Positions 1-5,479 of a stretch of DNA of 6,049 nucleotides are shown one piece after another. Below the pieces are notes generated by a model that saw only the letters and a list, made by a program, of their open reading frames with translations, made no database searches and was not told the origin of the DNA. Location of the stretch: contig JAEZGD010000744.1 of NCBI GenBank assembly GCA_023417165.1, positions 1 through 6,049 on the forward strand, written 5' to 3'. Origin of the DNA: Planctomycetota bacterium. Its GTDB lineage: Bacteria; Planctomycetota; Planctomycetia; Pirellulales; Pirellulaceae. A program made the position numbers and the translations under genes. Every line of letters begins with the position of its first letter. The first letter of the stretch is position 1.

Positions 1-1344
1 GCCGAACCTCGCCCCGCGCTCCAGCATTCGTTGTGGCTCGATGATCGCCAACGTCAGCCAGGCAATGGTGCGACGTTCTACTATCGCGCGATGCTGCTGG
101 CGGAGCAGCGGCGTGATGCCGATCGCAAAGAGTTTCCCGCGGATACGACCAAAGATTGGCTGACCGTGCCGCTGGCAGACTTTCCGCAGCAAGAGGTCAA
201 AGCCTATCTGGAACGGCATCGTCACGTGCTGCGTGAATTGGAAACCGCCACCGCGCGCGAGACCTGCCAATGGGATCTGCGACTCGATCAGTTGCAAGGC
301 ACCGCCGTCATCGAGTTTCTGCTGCCTGACTTCCAGAACATGCGCGACTTGGGACGGCTCATCGCTTACAAGGCGCGCTACGAAGTCTCGCAAGGCAAGT
401 ACGAAGAGGCGCTCGGCACGCTGCGTCAAGGCTATCAAATCGCCCACGACTGTGCGGAACCGCCGCTGCTCATCAACGCGCTCATTGGCGTGGCGATCGC
501 CCACACGATGCACAATGTCGTGCTCGATATGATCGACGCGCCCGGTTCGCCCAATCTGTACTGGGCCTTGAAGCAGCTCCCCAGCCCGCTCATCGACATT
601 CAGCCGTCACTGCGCTTCGAGATGTCGATTCCCTATCGTGTGTTTCCTTTCCTGGCCGACGCCGAAACGGCTCAGCGCACGCCGGAAGAGTGGCAACGGC
701 TGACGCAGCAAACGCTGCAGAATCTCGATCAACTCTCGGACAATCGCCGCCTGCCGGACTGGCAAGTTCGCCTGGGCGGCGCGGCTCTGATGCTCAAAAA
801 TTATCCCGTCGCAAAGGGGCAGTTGCTCGCCAGCGGCATGGATCGCGACACGGTCGAGAGGATGCCCGTCGCACAGGTCATCGCCATTCAAGCGGCGCGC
901 AACTACCGCTATACGTACGAAGAAGTTTTCAAGTGGTCGCTGCTGCCTTACCCAGAAGCGCAGCCGCGCATGCTGCAATCGATGGAGCGACTGCGAGCCG
1001 AGGGCTACATCGGCAGCGCGTTTAGCGACAAAGAAATGCTGCCGCTGGCGAGCTTGCTCATGCCCGCTATCGAAAGCGTGCTGCAAGCTTCCGTCCGCGG
1101 CGAGCGTCGCCAGGCCGCCATGGAAACATTGGAAGCGATTCGTATGCATGCCGCTGCCCAAGGCGAATTGCCCGCCTCGCTACAGCAACTCGCGGTCGTG
1201 CCGGCGCCGCCCAATCCTTTCACAGGCGAACCGTTCACCTATCGCCTGGAAGACCGCCGCGCCACGTTGGACGAACGCGCACCAGGCGCCGATCCGGCCC
1301 GCGCAGGCGATCGTATCTATCTGCTCGAACTGACCAAAGAATAA
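1..1344 (+). CDS. Hypothetical planctomycete protein, 5' end outside the window
   Basis: The frame is open from base 1 to the TAA at 1342-1344, giving 447 residues. The gene therefore probably starts upstream of the window; the TTG at 31 could in principle start it, but the residues before it are also open and nothing marks 31 as a start. I do not recognise a named domain. The protein is mostly helical, rich in Ala, Leu, Gln and Arg, with no internal membrane span. Visible landmarks are SPNLYWAL (residues 183-190) and, near the C-terminus, NPFTGEPFTYRL (405-416) after a segment like 'LPASLQQLAVVPAP'. That ending resembles the C-terminal part of pseudopilin-like proteins, a weak impression only. 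Large exported proteins of this general look are common in planctomycetes. The next gene lies 42 bases downstream on the same strand, so co-transcription is likely. Reading frame confidence is high; function is unknown. Confidence 0.8.
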   Translation, partial: AEPRPALQHSLWLDDRQRQPGNGATFYYRAMLLAEQRRDADRKEFPADTTKDWLTVPLADFPQQEVKAYLERHRHVLRELETATARETCQWDLRLDQLQGTAVIEFLLPDFQNMRDLGRLIAYKARYEVSQGKYEEALGTLRQGYQIAHDCAEPPLLINALIGVAIAHTMHNVVLDMIDAPGSPNLYWALKQLPSPLIDIQPSLRFEMSIPYRVFPFLADAETAQRTPEEWQRLTQQTLQNLDQLSDNRRLPDWQVRLGGAALMLKNYPVAKGQLLASGMDRDTVERMPVAQVIAIQAARNYRYTYEEVFKWSLLPYPEAQPRMLQSMERLRAEGYIGSAFSDKEMLPLASLLMPAIESVLQASVRGERRQAAMETLEAIRMHAAAQGELPASLQQLAVVPAPPNPFTGEPFTYRLEDRRATLDERAPGADPARAGDRIYLLELTKE

Positions 1345-1386
1345 CTCGTCTGAAGACTCCCCTTCCTCTTCTACTGTGGTGGCACT

Positions 1387-2949
1387 ATGCGCTTACCGAA
1401 TCTGGTTGCGGTTTTACTTCTGCTGACATTGCCTGCGCTTGCGCCGGCACAGGCCTTCGATCCTGCGGCACGGGCGGCGGCAGTAGCGCCGTATCTCGAT
1501 AATCAAACTTTTGCCGTGGTGCACGTCGATTTAGCCAAGATCAAGCTCGGCGAACTGCGCAAGCTGCTGGTCGAGAAAGCACCGGTGTTCCCAAAGGAAG
1601 CGCTCGCGTCGATGGAGCGCGACGAGAAGCTGGTCAGCGACTGGATCTCGGCGATCCATCAGGCCGGCGCGCAAGAGGCTTATGTGGTGCTGTCGTTGGT
1701 CGAGCTGCCACGGCGTCCGCCGTTTGTCGTTGTGCGTCTGAGCAAAGACGCCGACGTCGAGGAACTGAAGCAACGCATTGTCCGTGGGCCGCACAAAAAG
1801 GAAGCGCCTTCGCCGCTGGAATTCGAGCAGATTGGCGGGAACCTGGTGCTGGGTCACGCGACGACGTTAGCGCGGCTGAAGGAATTGAAAGCCACCGAGA
1901 AGCCTGCGCTCGCCGCGGCGTTTAAGGCGGCGGGCGATACCGATGCCCAAGTGATTGTGTTGGCGTCGGACGACACGCGCCGTGTGCTCACCGAAGCGCT
2001 GCCGCGGCTCCCTGCCCCGCTAGATGAATACAGTGGCAAAGACCTCGCGCCGATTCAGTTCGCGGCAATTGGCGTTAACTTTCCGCCGAAACTGGCGACA
2101 CATCTGACGATTCAAACCAGCGACGAAGCCAGCGCCTCGCGGTTGCGCGGGCTGGTAGCCGAAGGCTTGAAACATCTCGGTGCGCAAAAGCCGGTGCAGG
2201 AGATGTTTCCCAAGTTCAATGAGTTGGCCAAGCTGCTGACGCCGCAGCAACAAGGCGAGCGCCTGTCGGTCGTCCTGAATGACGAGAATGGCGGCGTGGC
2301 CGGTGTGGTGTCGCTATTGGCGCCGCCGCTGCAAGCCGCGCGAAAGGCTGCCCAGCGCATGCAAAGTTCCAACAATCTCAAGCAGATGGGACTTGCGATG
2401 CACAACTATCACGACACGTTCGGCTCGTTCCCAGCCGCGGCGACGACCAAAGAAGGGAAGTCGCTGTTGTCGTGGCGCGTGCAGGTACTGCCGTTCCTTG
2501 ATCAGGTAGAACTCTATAACCAGTTTCGCCACGACGAACCGTGGGATAGCGAGCACAATCTGAAGCTGCTCGAAAAGATGCCTACGATCTTCGCGTCGCC
2601 ATCGCTCGAATTGAAGGCTGGTCATACCACGTATCTGGCGCCAGTCGGGGAAGGGATGATCTTCCATGGCGACCGAAAGACCAAGATTTCGATGATCACC
2701 GACGGCACTAGCAACACGATCATGATCGTGGAAGCCAATGCCGACCGCGCGGTCCCGTGGACCAAGCCTGCGGATCTGCCGATCGACGTGGAAAACCCGC
2801 TGACCGGTTTAGGCAATGTTTATGACAATGCAGGTTTCCTGGTGCTGATTGCCGATGGCAGCGTCAAATTCATTGCCAAGACGATCGACCTCAAGACGTT
2901 GCGGCATCTCTTCGAGATGGCCGACGGCCACCCCATCGGACAGTACTAA
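1387..2949 (+). CDS. Secreted DUF1559 (PF07596) domain protein with a long N-terminal domain
   Basis: This gene encodes 520 residues. Residues 1-23 form a Sec signal peptide: Arg3, a hydrophobic stretch (about 4-18), and an AQA site before Phe24. This supports the ATG at 1387, although no good Shine-Dalgarno is visible. Residues 24 to about 305 are an alpha/beta region I cannot assign. The DUF1559 region follows: SSNNLKQMGLAMHNYH (327-342), FGSFPA (345-350), SMITDGTSNTIMIVEA (435-450) and ADGSVKFI (489-496). Family members normally start with a type IV prepilin-like N-terminus directly before the NNLKQ motif. Here that segment is internal and weakened (VVSLLAPPLQAARKAAQ, about 307-323), and the true N-terminus is an ordinary signal peptide. 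The His of the usual C-terminal H-x9-DG motif is replaced by Asp480. The family's biochemical role is not established; an extracytoplasmic, possibly pseudopilin-derived role is inferred. Element U1 begins 22 bases after the stop. Confidence 0.92.
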   Translation: MRLPNLVAVLLLLTLPALAPAQAFDPAARAAAVAPYLDNQTFAVVHVDLAKIKLGELRKLLVEKAPVFPKEALASMERDEKLVSDWISAIHQAGAQEAYVVLSLVELPRRPPFVVVRLSKDADVEELKQRIVRGPHKKEAPSPLEFEQIGGNLVLGHATTLARLKELKATEKPALAAAFKAAGDTDAQVIVLASDDTRRVLTEALPRLPAPLDEYSGKDLAPIQFAAIGVNFPPKLATHLTIQTSDEASASRLRGLVAEGLKHLGAQKPVQEMFPKFNELAKLLTPQQQGERLSVVLNDENGGVAGVVSLLAPPLQAARKAAQRMQSSNNLKQMGLAMHNYHDTFGSFPAAATTKEGKSLLSWRVQVLPFLDQVELYNQFRHDEPWDSEHNLKLLEKMPTIFASPSLELKAGHTTYLAPVGEGMIFHGDRKTKISMITDGTSNTIMIVEANADRAVPWTKPADLPIDVENPLTGLGNVYDNAGFLVLIADGSVKFIAKTIDLKTLRHLFEMADGHPIGQY

Positions 2950-2971
2950 CCTCGCCCACGTTCTGGCCTCT

Positions 2972-3124
2972 ACTAGCCCGACGCGCGTGCGAGGGAAAAG
3001 CTACGACGGAACCCGACTGTCGCCGCGAGTTCCGTTGGTGCCTCTTAGGGTTCTATTTCGACAAGTACTCTCGGCGACCGTTGCTACTGGTATACCTCCT
3101 CCCTCGCTGGCGCGTCGGGCTAGT
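2972..3124. repeat. REP-like 153-bp palindromic element, copy U1
   Basis: The left arm (2972-2996) starts ACTAGCCCGACGCG and ends CGAGGGA. The right arm (3100-3124) is its reverse complement at 23 of 25 positions. Between them lies a 103-base core (2997-3099). The core matches that of U3 (3828-3930) at 99 of 103 positions with no gap. The right arm is followed by GAAGAGCG (3125-3132), also present after U2 and U3. A smaller inverted pair inside the core (ACGGAAC with GTTCCGT) could form an inner stem. The element lies between the convergent ends of the DUF1559 gene and the transposase gene, so it may also act as a two-way terminator (inference). Confidence 0.85.
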
Positions 3125-3149
3125 GAAGAGCGCCACGCTTGAATCGGAT

Positions 3150-3165
3150 CGTCGGGCGAGTGAGG
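3150..3165 (+). repeat. Degenerate REP half-arm at the 3' end of the transposase gene
   Basis: CGTCGGGCGAGTGAGG ends one base before the transposase stop codon. It matches the outer half of the element right arms (CGTCGGGCTAGTGAAG) at 14 of 16 positions. The other side of the transposase gene carries the same sequence inverted at 3651-3667 (reverse complement CGTCGGGCTAGTGGAGG), differing by one substitution and one extra base. The pair brackets the gene, as expected for recognition sites of a RAYT unit. Confidence 0.6.
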
Positions 3166-3633
3166 TTACTGGCAATCGCGGACGTAGATTATTGCGGCTT
3201 CGAGACTGTCTTCATCGTTGAACCAGCGCTGGCTGGATCCTTCGGTCCACCACTTGGTGCGCAACAGACGTTGACTTGGCTGTTGTTCTTTGAGGCGTCG
3301 CGAGCACCATGCTTTCAGTTGCTCCACCACGGTTTGCGGATGCACGCGCGGTGCGACCAAGACCACATGCACATGATTCGTGCGGCAATTGAGCGCCAGA
3401 ATCGTCCAATCGCGAATCTCACAATGTCGGCGAATCGTTTGCTCGACTAGTTCCCTTTGCGTCGTATCTAAGGTGACTGTCGGCTCAGTCATCGACGCCT
3501 GGGCATGCTTTCGAAGTCGCAGATCGGGCGGTTGCTCTCCATGCCCTTTGTCGGTCCACCACCGATCATCGCCCGGCAGCCATGTGCCATACGTGGTCCA
3601 CGTCAGGAAGTAAGCGAGCGGCTCATCGTCCAT
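3166..3633 (-). CDS. REP-associated tyrosine transposase (RAYT, Y1 HUH family)
   Basis: This gene encodes 155 residues, the usual size for a small RAYT. Enzymes of this family (TnpA_REP, relatives of IS200/IS605 transposases) nick and rejoin single-stranded DNA at REP hairpins. The N-terminus carries LTWTTYGTWLPGD (residues 10-22), typical of the group. The HUH metal-binding motif is H87-V88-H89 within NHVHVVL. The C-terminal helix holds the likely nucleophile Tyr150 in AIIYVRD, after KWWTEGSSQRW (127-137). All key residues are present, so the enzyme may be active. The frame extends to a GTG at 3657, but the ATG at 3633 is preceded at 6 bases by AAGGAG (complement of 3640-3645), and the RAYT-like sequence begins just after this Met. 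The gene sits between repeats U1 and U2, and half-arm sites bracket it, which supports the assignment. Its promoter must lie in or beyond U2/U3. Confidence 0.93.
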   Translation of the reverse strand: MDDEPLAYFLTWTTYGTWLPGDDRWWTDKGHGEQPPDLRLRKHAQASMTEPTVTLDTTQRELVEQTIRRHCEIRDWTILALNCRTNHVHVVLVAPRVHPQTVVEQLKAWCSRRLKEQQPSQRLLRTKWWTEGSSQRWFNDEDSLEAAIIYVRDCQ

Positions 3634-3639
3634 CGCACA

Positions 3640-3645
3640 CTCCTT
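3640..3645 (-). promoter_or_regulatory. Shine-Dalgarno of the transposase gene
   Basis: On the minus strand this reads AAGGAG, 6 bases before the ATG at 3633. It decides the start in favour of that ATG over the GTG at 3657, which overlaps the arm of element U2. Confidence 0.75.
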
Positions 3646-3655
3646 TCTTCCCTCC

Positions 3656-3808
3656 ACTAGCCCGACGCGCGAGCGAGGGAAGAGTTAGGTAGGAATCCCA
3701 TCGTCGCCGTGGGTACCGTTTGTGTTTCTTGGCATTCGATCTCGATATGTACTCTCGGCGTCCGTTGCTTCCGACATACCTCATCCCTCGCTGGCGCGTC
3801 GGGCTAGT
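3656..3808. repeat. REP-like 153-bp palindromic element, diverged copy U2
   Basis: The left arm (3656-3680) and right arm (3784-3808) are inverted repeats matching at 24 of 25 positions, the best pair in the window. The core (3681-3783) is again exactly 103 bases. It aligns without gaps to the U3 core but differs at about 27 positions by hand count (about 74% identity). The arms are thus far better conserved than the core. The tail AAAGAGCG (3809-3816) follows. The left arm begins 10 bases upstream of the transposase Shine-Dalgarno, so the transposase promoter or 5' leader lies within this element. Confidence 0.85.
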
Positions 3809-3955
3809 AAAGAGCGCGAGCGAGGGAAGAGCTACGACGGAACCCGACTGTCGCCGCGAGTTCCGTTGGTGCCTCTTAGGGTTCTATTTCGACAAGTACT
3901 CTCGGCGACCATTGCTACTGGCATACCTCTTCCCTCGCTGGCGCGTCGGGCTAGT
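3803..3955. repeat. REP-like palindromic element, copy U3, left arm incomplete
   Basis: The right arm (3931-3955) is complete and identical to that of U1. The core (3828-3930) matches U1 at 99 of 103 positions. Only the inner 14 bases of the left arm remain (GCGCGAGCGAGGGA, 3814-3827). Its outer part is replaced by the end of U2, the two copies sharing a CTAG (3804-3807) at the junction. GAAGAGCG follows at 3956-3963. The element ends 11-19 bases beyond the stop codon of the FGE-fold gene, so that gene is transcribed toward it. U2 and U3 together fill the 341 bases between the transposase and FGE-fold genes. Confidence 0.8.
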
Positions 3956-3974
3956 GAAGAGCGAGACATGTTGA

Positions 3975-4763
3975 TTACTCAAGGATGCAGCGCAGGCCGA
4001 CGGCGTCGTCGCGGGTGGCGAGGGGTGCGGGAAGGCGATAGCTGCTGGTTAAGCGATCGGCTTTGTCCTTCCAACTGCCGCTGCGCAGCACGCCCCGCTT
4101 GGCATCGCCAGCGGCACGCCAGGCGGCGCCATCGGTGGGCGCATCGGCGTAGCTATCGTGCCAGTCGTCGGCCGTCCATTCCCACAAGTAGCCGTGCATG
4201 TCGTACAAGCCCCAACCGTTGGGCTTCTTCGCGCCGACGGGTGGATCGTTGCCAGCGGCGTTGCCTGTGAACCAGGCGAAATCGCCGAGCGTGTCCGCAT
4301 CGTCGCCAAACGAGTAGACGGTGGTCGTGCCGGCGCGAGCACAATACTCCCATTCGGCTTCGCTCGGCAAGCGCACGCGCTGCTTGTCGGTGATGAGCTT
4401 CGCTGCGCGCAATTGCGTGGTGACCTTCTCGCAGAAGGCTTCGGATTCCGCGCGCGAGAGCATCTCGACCGAGTTGCGTTTGCCTTTCCAGCGGCTGGGA
4501 TTGCTGCCCATCACCGCTTCCCACAGTTCTTGCGTGACTTCGTACTTGGCCATCGCGAAGTCATGCTTGAAGGTGACTTTGCGCGGCGGACGCTCGCGGT
4601 CTTCGCCACCTTCGGCGCGACCCATCGTAAACGACGCGGGAAACTTCCCTTCGCCTGGCGTGATCTGGACGAACTCGTCGCGAAAGGTTTGCAGCAACTT
4701 GGTTTGGTTGGGCGCGGGATCGGCAGCCAACAACAACGCAGGTATTAGCAAGGCGAAATGCAT
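3975..4763 (-). CDS. Exported FGE-fold (sulfatase-modifying factor-like) protein without the catalytic cysteines
   Basis: This gene encodes 262 residues. Residues 1 to about 14 are hydrophobic (MHFALLIPALLLAA) and look like a signal peptide, which supports the ATG at 4763; no clear Shine-Dalgarno is seen. Nearly the whole mature part is one formylglycine-generating-enzyme-like domain (FGE-sulfatase, PF03781): FTMG (45-48), YEVTQELW (74-81), GSNPSRW (86-92), RLPSEAEWEYCARAG (131-145), PNGWGLYDMHGYLWEW (181-196), RSGSW (227-231) and VGLRC (255-259). True FGE oxidises a sulfatase Cys using a Cys pair in the C-terminal part. Here the only cysteines are 111, 141 and 259, and none lies in the RSGSW-to-SYRLP segment (227-244) where that pair belongs. 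It is therefore probably one of the many non-catalytic or differently acting FGE-fold paralogues found in planctomycetes. No sulfatase gene is visible nearby. Fold assignment is firm; the exact role is open. Confidence 0.92.
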   Translation of the reverse strand: MHFALLIPALLLAADPAPNQTKLLQTFRDEFVQITPGEGKFPASFTMGRAEGGEDRERPPRKVTFKHDFAMAKYEVTQELWEAVMGSNPSRWKGKRNSVEMLSRAESEAFCEKVTTQLRAAKLITDKQRVRLPSEAEWEYCARAGTTTVYSFGDDADTLGDFAWFTGNAAGNDPPVGAKKPNGWGLYDMHGYLWEWTADDWHDSYADAPTDGAAWRAAGDAKRGVLRSGSWKDKADRLTSSYRLPAPLATRDDAVGLRCILE

Positions 4764-4822
4764 GATGGGCTCGGCGTGAAGGGAGCGGGCGAGATGTCTA
4801 TACCGTAGTGCGCGCCGGTCCG

Positions 4823-4911
4823 TTTGTCGCCTTCTGGTCCGCGAAAATAGCGAGATCGCCGACTTCCACTTCCAGCGGCAACGCTACTTTCGCGGAGCGA
4901 AAGGCGACAAA
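4823..4911. repeat. Imperfect inverted repeat, second palindrome family
   Basis: The left arm 4823-4852 (TTTGTCGCCTT... to ATAGCG) and right arm 4882-4911 (CGCTACTTTCGCGGAG... to GACAAA) are reverse complements at 26 of 30 positions, with a 29-base loop that has a 4-bp inner stem (GCCG/CGGC). The right arm read in reverse encodes the meaningless peptide SLRESS, which I recall as a recurrent spurious peptide in planctomycete annotations; this is recollection, not a search result. It lies 60 bases upstream of the start of the FGE-fold gene and could form a hairpin in its leader. Confidence 0.75.
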
Positions 4912-5056
4912 CAAGCACACCTAGTGCCCAGCGCTCCGCAGAATAGTTCCGACAAATTTGTAAATGAATGTTGTCTAGTGCATCGTCGCCCGGTAAGGTG
5001 CGATTGCCTGCGCGAGCACTACAGAACGCAGTTGCCACGCATCGCTATCGAGGGGG

Positions 5057-5070
5057 CTGGCTATAGCCAG
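5057..5070. repeat. Perfect 14-base palindrome flanked by GAGGGGG direct repeats
   Basis: CTGGCTATAGCCAG is identical to its reverse complement. GAGGGGG precedes it at 5050-5056 and recurs at 5073-5079, followed by five T. A dimeric regulator site or an old insertion scar are both possible; nothing here decides. Confidence 0.5.
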
Positions 5071-5193
5071 GCGAGGGGGTTTTTCAGCAAGTACGATGTG
5101 AAAACGAGCCTGCAAAAACGCAGTTAACTGCGGGACTTGTCAGCAATTACAACGACGCGCGCGAAACCGTGCCATGTTGAAAAACCTCCCCTG
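5071..5193. repeat. Weak inverted repeat with GGTTTTTCA ends
   Basis: The left end 5071-5089 (GCGAGGGGGTTTTTCAGCA) and the reverse complement of 5175-5193 (CAGGGGAGGTTTTTCAACA) agree at 14 of 19 positions. About 85 bases separate them, with no coding potential. This could be a degraded MITE-like element or remnant insertion-sequence ends. Confidence 0.4.
5119..5132. repeat. Perfect 14-base palindrome
   Basis: CGCAGTTAACTGCG equals its reverse complement. It lies inside the 5071-5193 inverted repeat and 49 bases after the other perfect palindrome. AACGCAGTT, its left part, also occurs at 5025-5033. Confidence 0.5.
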
Positions 5194-5292
5194 CTTTGAT
5201 CGCGCTAACGAAACAGCGCTGGCTCAGGCGGTGGCGGGCGGAAATTCGACGTCGGCATAGATGGAACGAAGCCAGCAGGTTGCGCCGTGCTT

Positions 5293-5405
5293 CGATCGGA
5301 GCGGGGGACGTCAGTCCCCTGAATGCGTCTTCACCGCAAGTTTGGCTCGCTCGAGGAACACAGAACGCATTCATCCGACTGACGTCGAACGCTCAGGTTC
5401 GATCG
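5293..5405. repeat. Long interrupted inverted repeat, about 113 bp
   Basis: The left arm 5293-5328 and right arm 5365-5405 pair in ordered blocks: CGATCG, GAGCG, GACGTCAGTC and TGAATGCGT on the left each have their reverse complement on the right. The right arm has 5 extra bases (AGGTT, 5395-5399). Three-base mismatches separate the GAGCG and GACGTCAGTC blocks and the GACGTCAGTC and TGAATGCGT blocks. The inner 22 bases match at 19 of 22. The left arm alone also forms a local hairpin, GGGGAC-GTCA-GTCCCC (5304-5319). There is no T-run on either side, so a classical intrinsic terminator is unlikely, although the structure lies 75 bases beyond the flotillin stop. Confidence 0.7.
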
Positions 5406-5479
5406 CGGCATAGCATCGAGGTGCAGTAGCCATGCGTCGCTCTTCTCATAAATGCCACGCGGGCAAACGTGAGCATCGG

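Larger units (their letters stand above)
4764..5479. other. 716-base gene-poor region rich in inverted repeats
   Basis: I see no credible gene here. Short frames exist on both strands (for example 4745-5038 and 5147-5374 minus, 5196-5429 plus), but they run through palindromic DNA, lack ribosome sites and match no family I know. The region contains the inverted repeats at 4823-4911, 5071-5193 and 5293-5405 and two perfect 14-base palindromes, each listed separately. It must also contain the promoter of the FGE-fold gene and the 3' end region of the flotillin transcript, neither of which I can pinpoint. Confidence 0.6.

Noticed and set aside
607..1161. Minus-strand frame of 184 codons
   Set aside because: It is a shadow of the long plus-strand gene, caused by GC-rich codon use, with a low-complexity His/Arg/Gln-rich peptide.
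2849..3142. Plus-strand frame containing SLARRASEE
   Set aside because: It overlaps the DUF1559 C-terminus out of frame and then reads the U1 arm. Such peptides are by-products of the repeat arm.
3139..3450. Plus-strand frame opposite the transposase
   Set aside because: It is antisense to a motif-complete RAYT and has no recognisable features.
2972..3955. CRISPR-like array
   Set aside because: The copies are few, the arms are inverted within each unit, and the cores are themselves repeated rather than unique spacers.
3720..3974. Plus-strand frame with an internally repeated YSRRPLL...PRWRVGLVKS peptide
   Set aside because: The repetition is simply U2 and U3 read in one frame. Differences between copies are spread over all codon positions, and there is no ribosome site.
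3722..4270. Plus-strand frame of 182 codons over U2/U3 and into the FGE-fold gene
   Set aside because: It runs through the repeats and then antisense to a gene with clear domain motifs; its peptide is Arg-rich and resembles no family.
4158..4748. Plus-strand frame of 196 codons
   Set aside because: It is antisense to the FGE-fold gene, whose motifs are unambiguous.
4745..5038. Minus-strand frame of 97 codons upstream of the FGE-fold gene
   Set aside because: It passes through the 4823-4911 palindrome (SLRESS peptide), overlaps the start of the FGE-fold gene and shows no family similarity.
5302..5321. GGGGAC-GTCA-GTCCCC hairpin as an intrinsic terminator of the flotillin gene
   Set aside because: There is no T-run after the hairpin on either strand, and it lies about 160 bases from the stop. 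It fits better as part of the larger inverted repeat.
5390..5412. T-loop-like GGTTCGATC suggesting a tRNA
   Set aside because: The flanking bases do not form a T-stem, and no acceptor or anticodon arm can be drawn upstream.
5147..5429. Overlapping short frames on both strands
   Set aside because: They cover the 5293-5405 inverted repeat. No ribosome site or recognisable domain is present.
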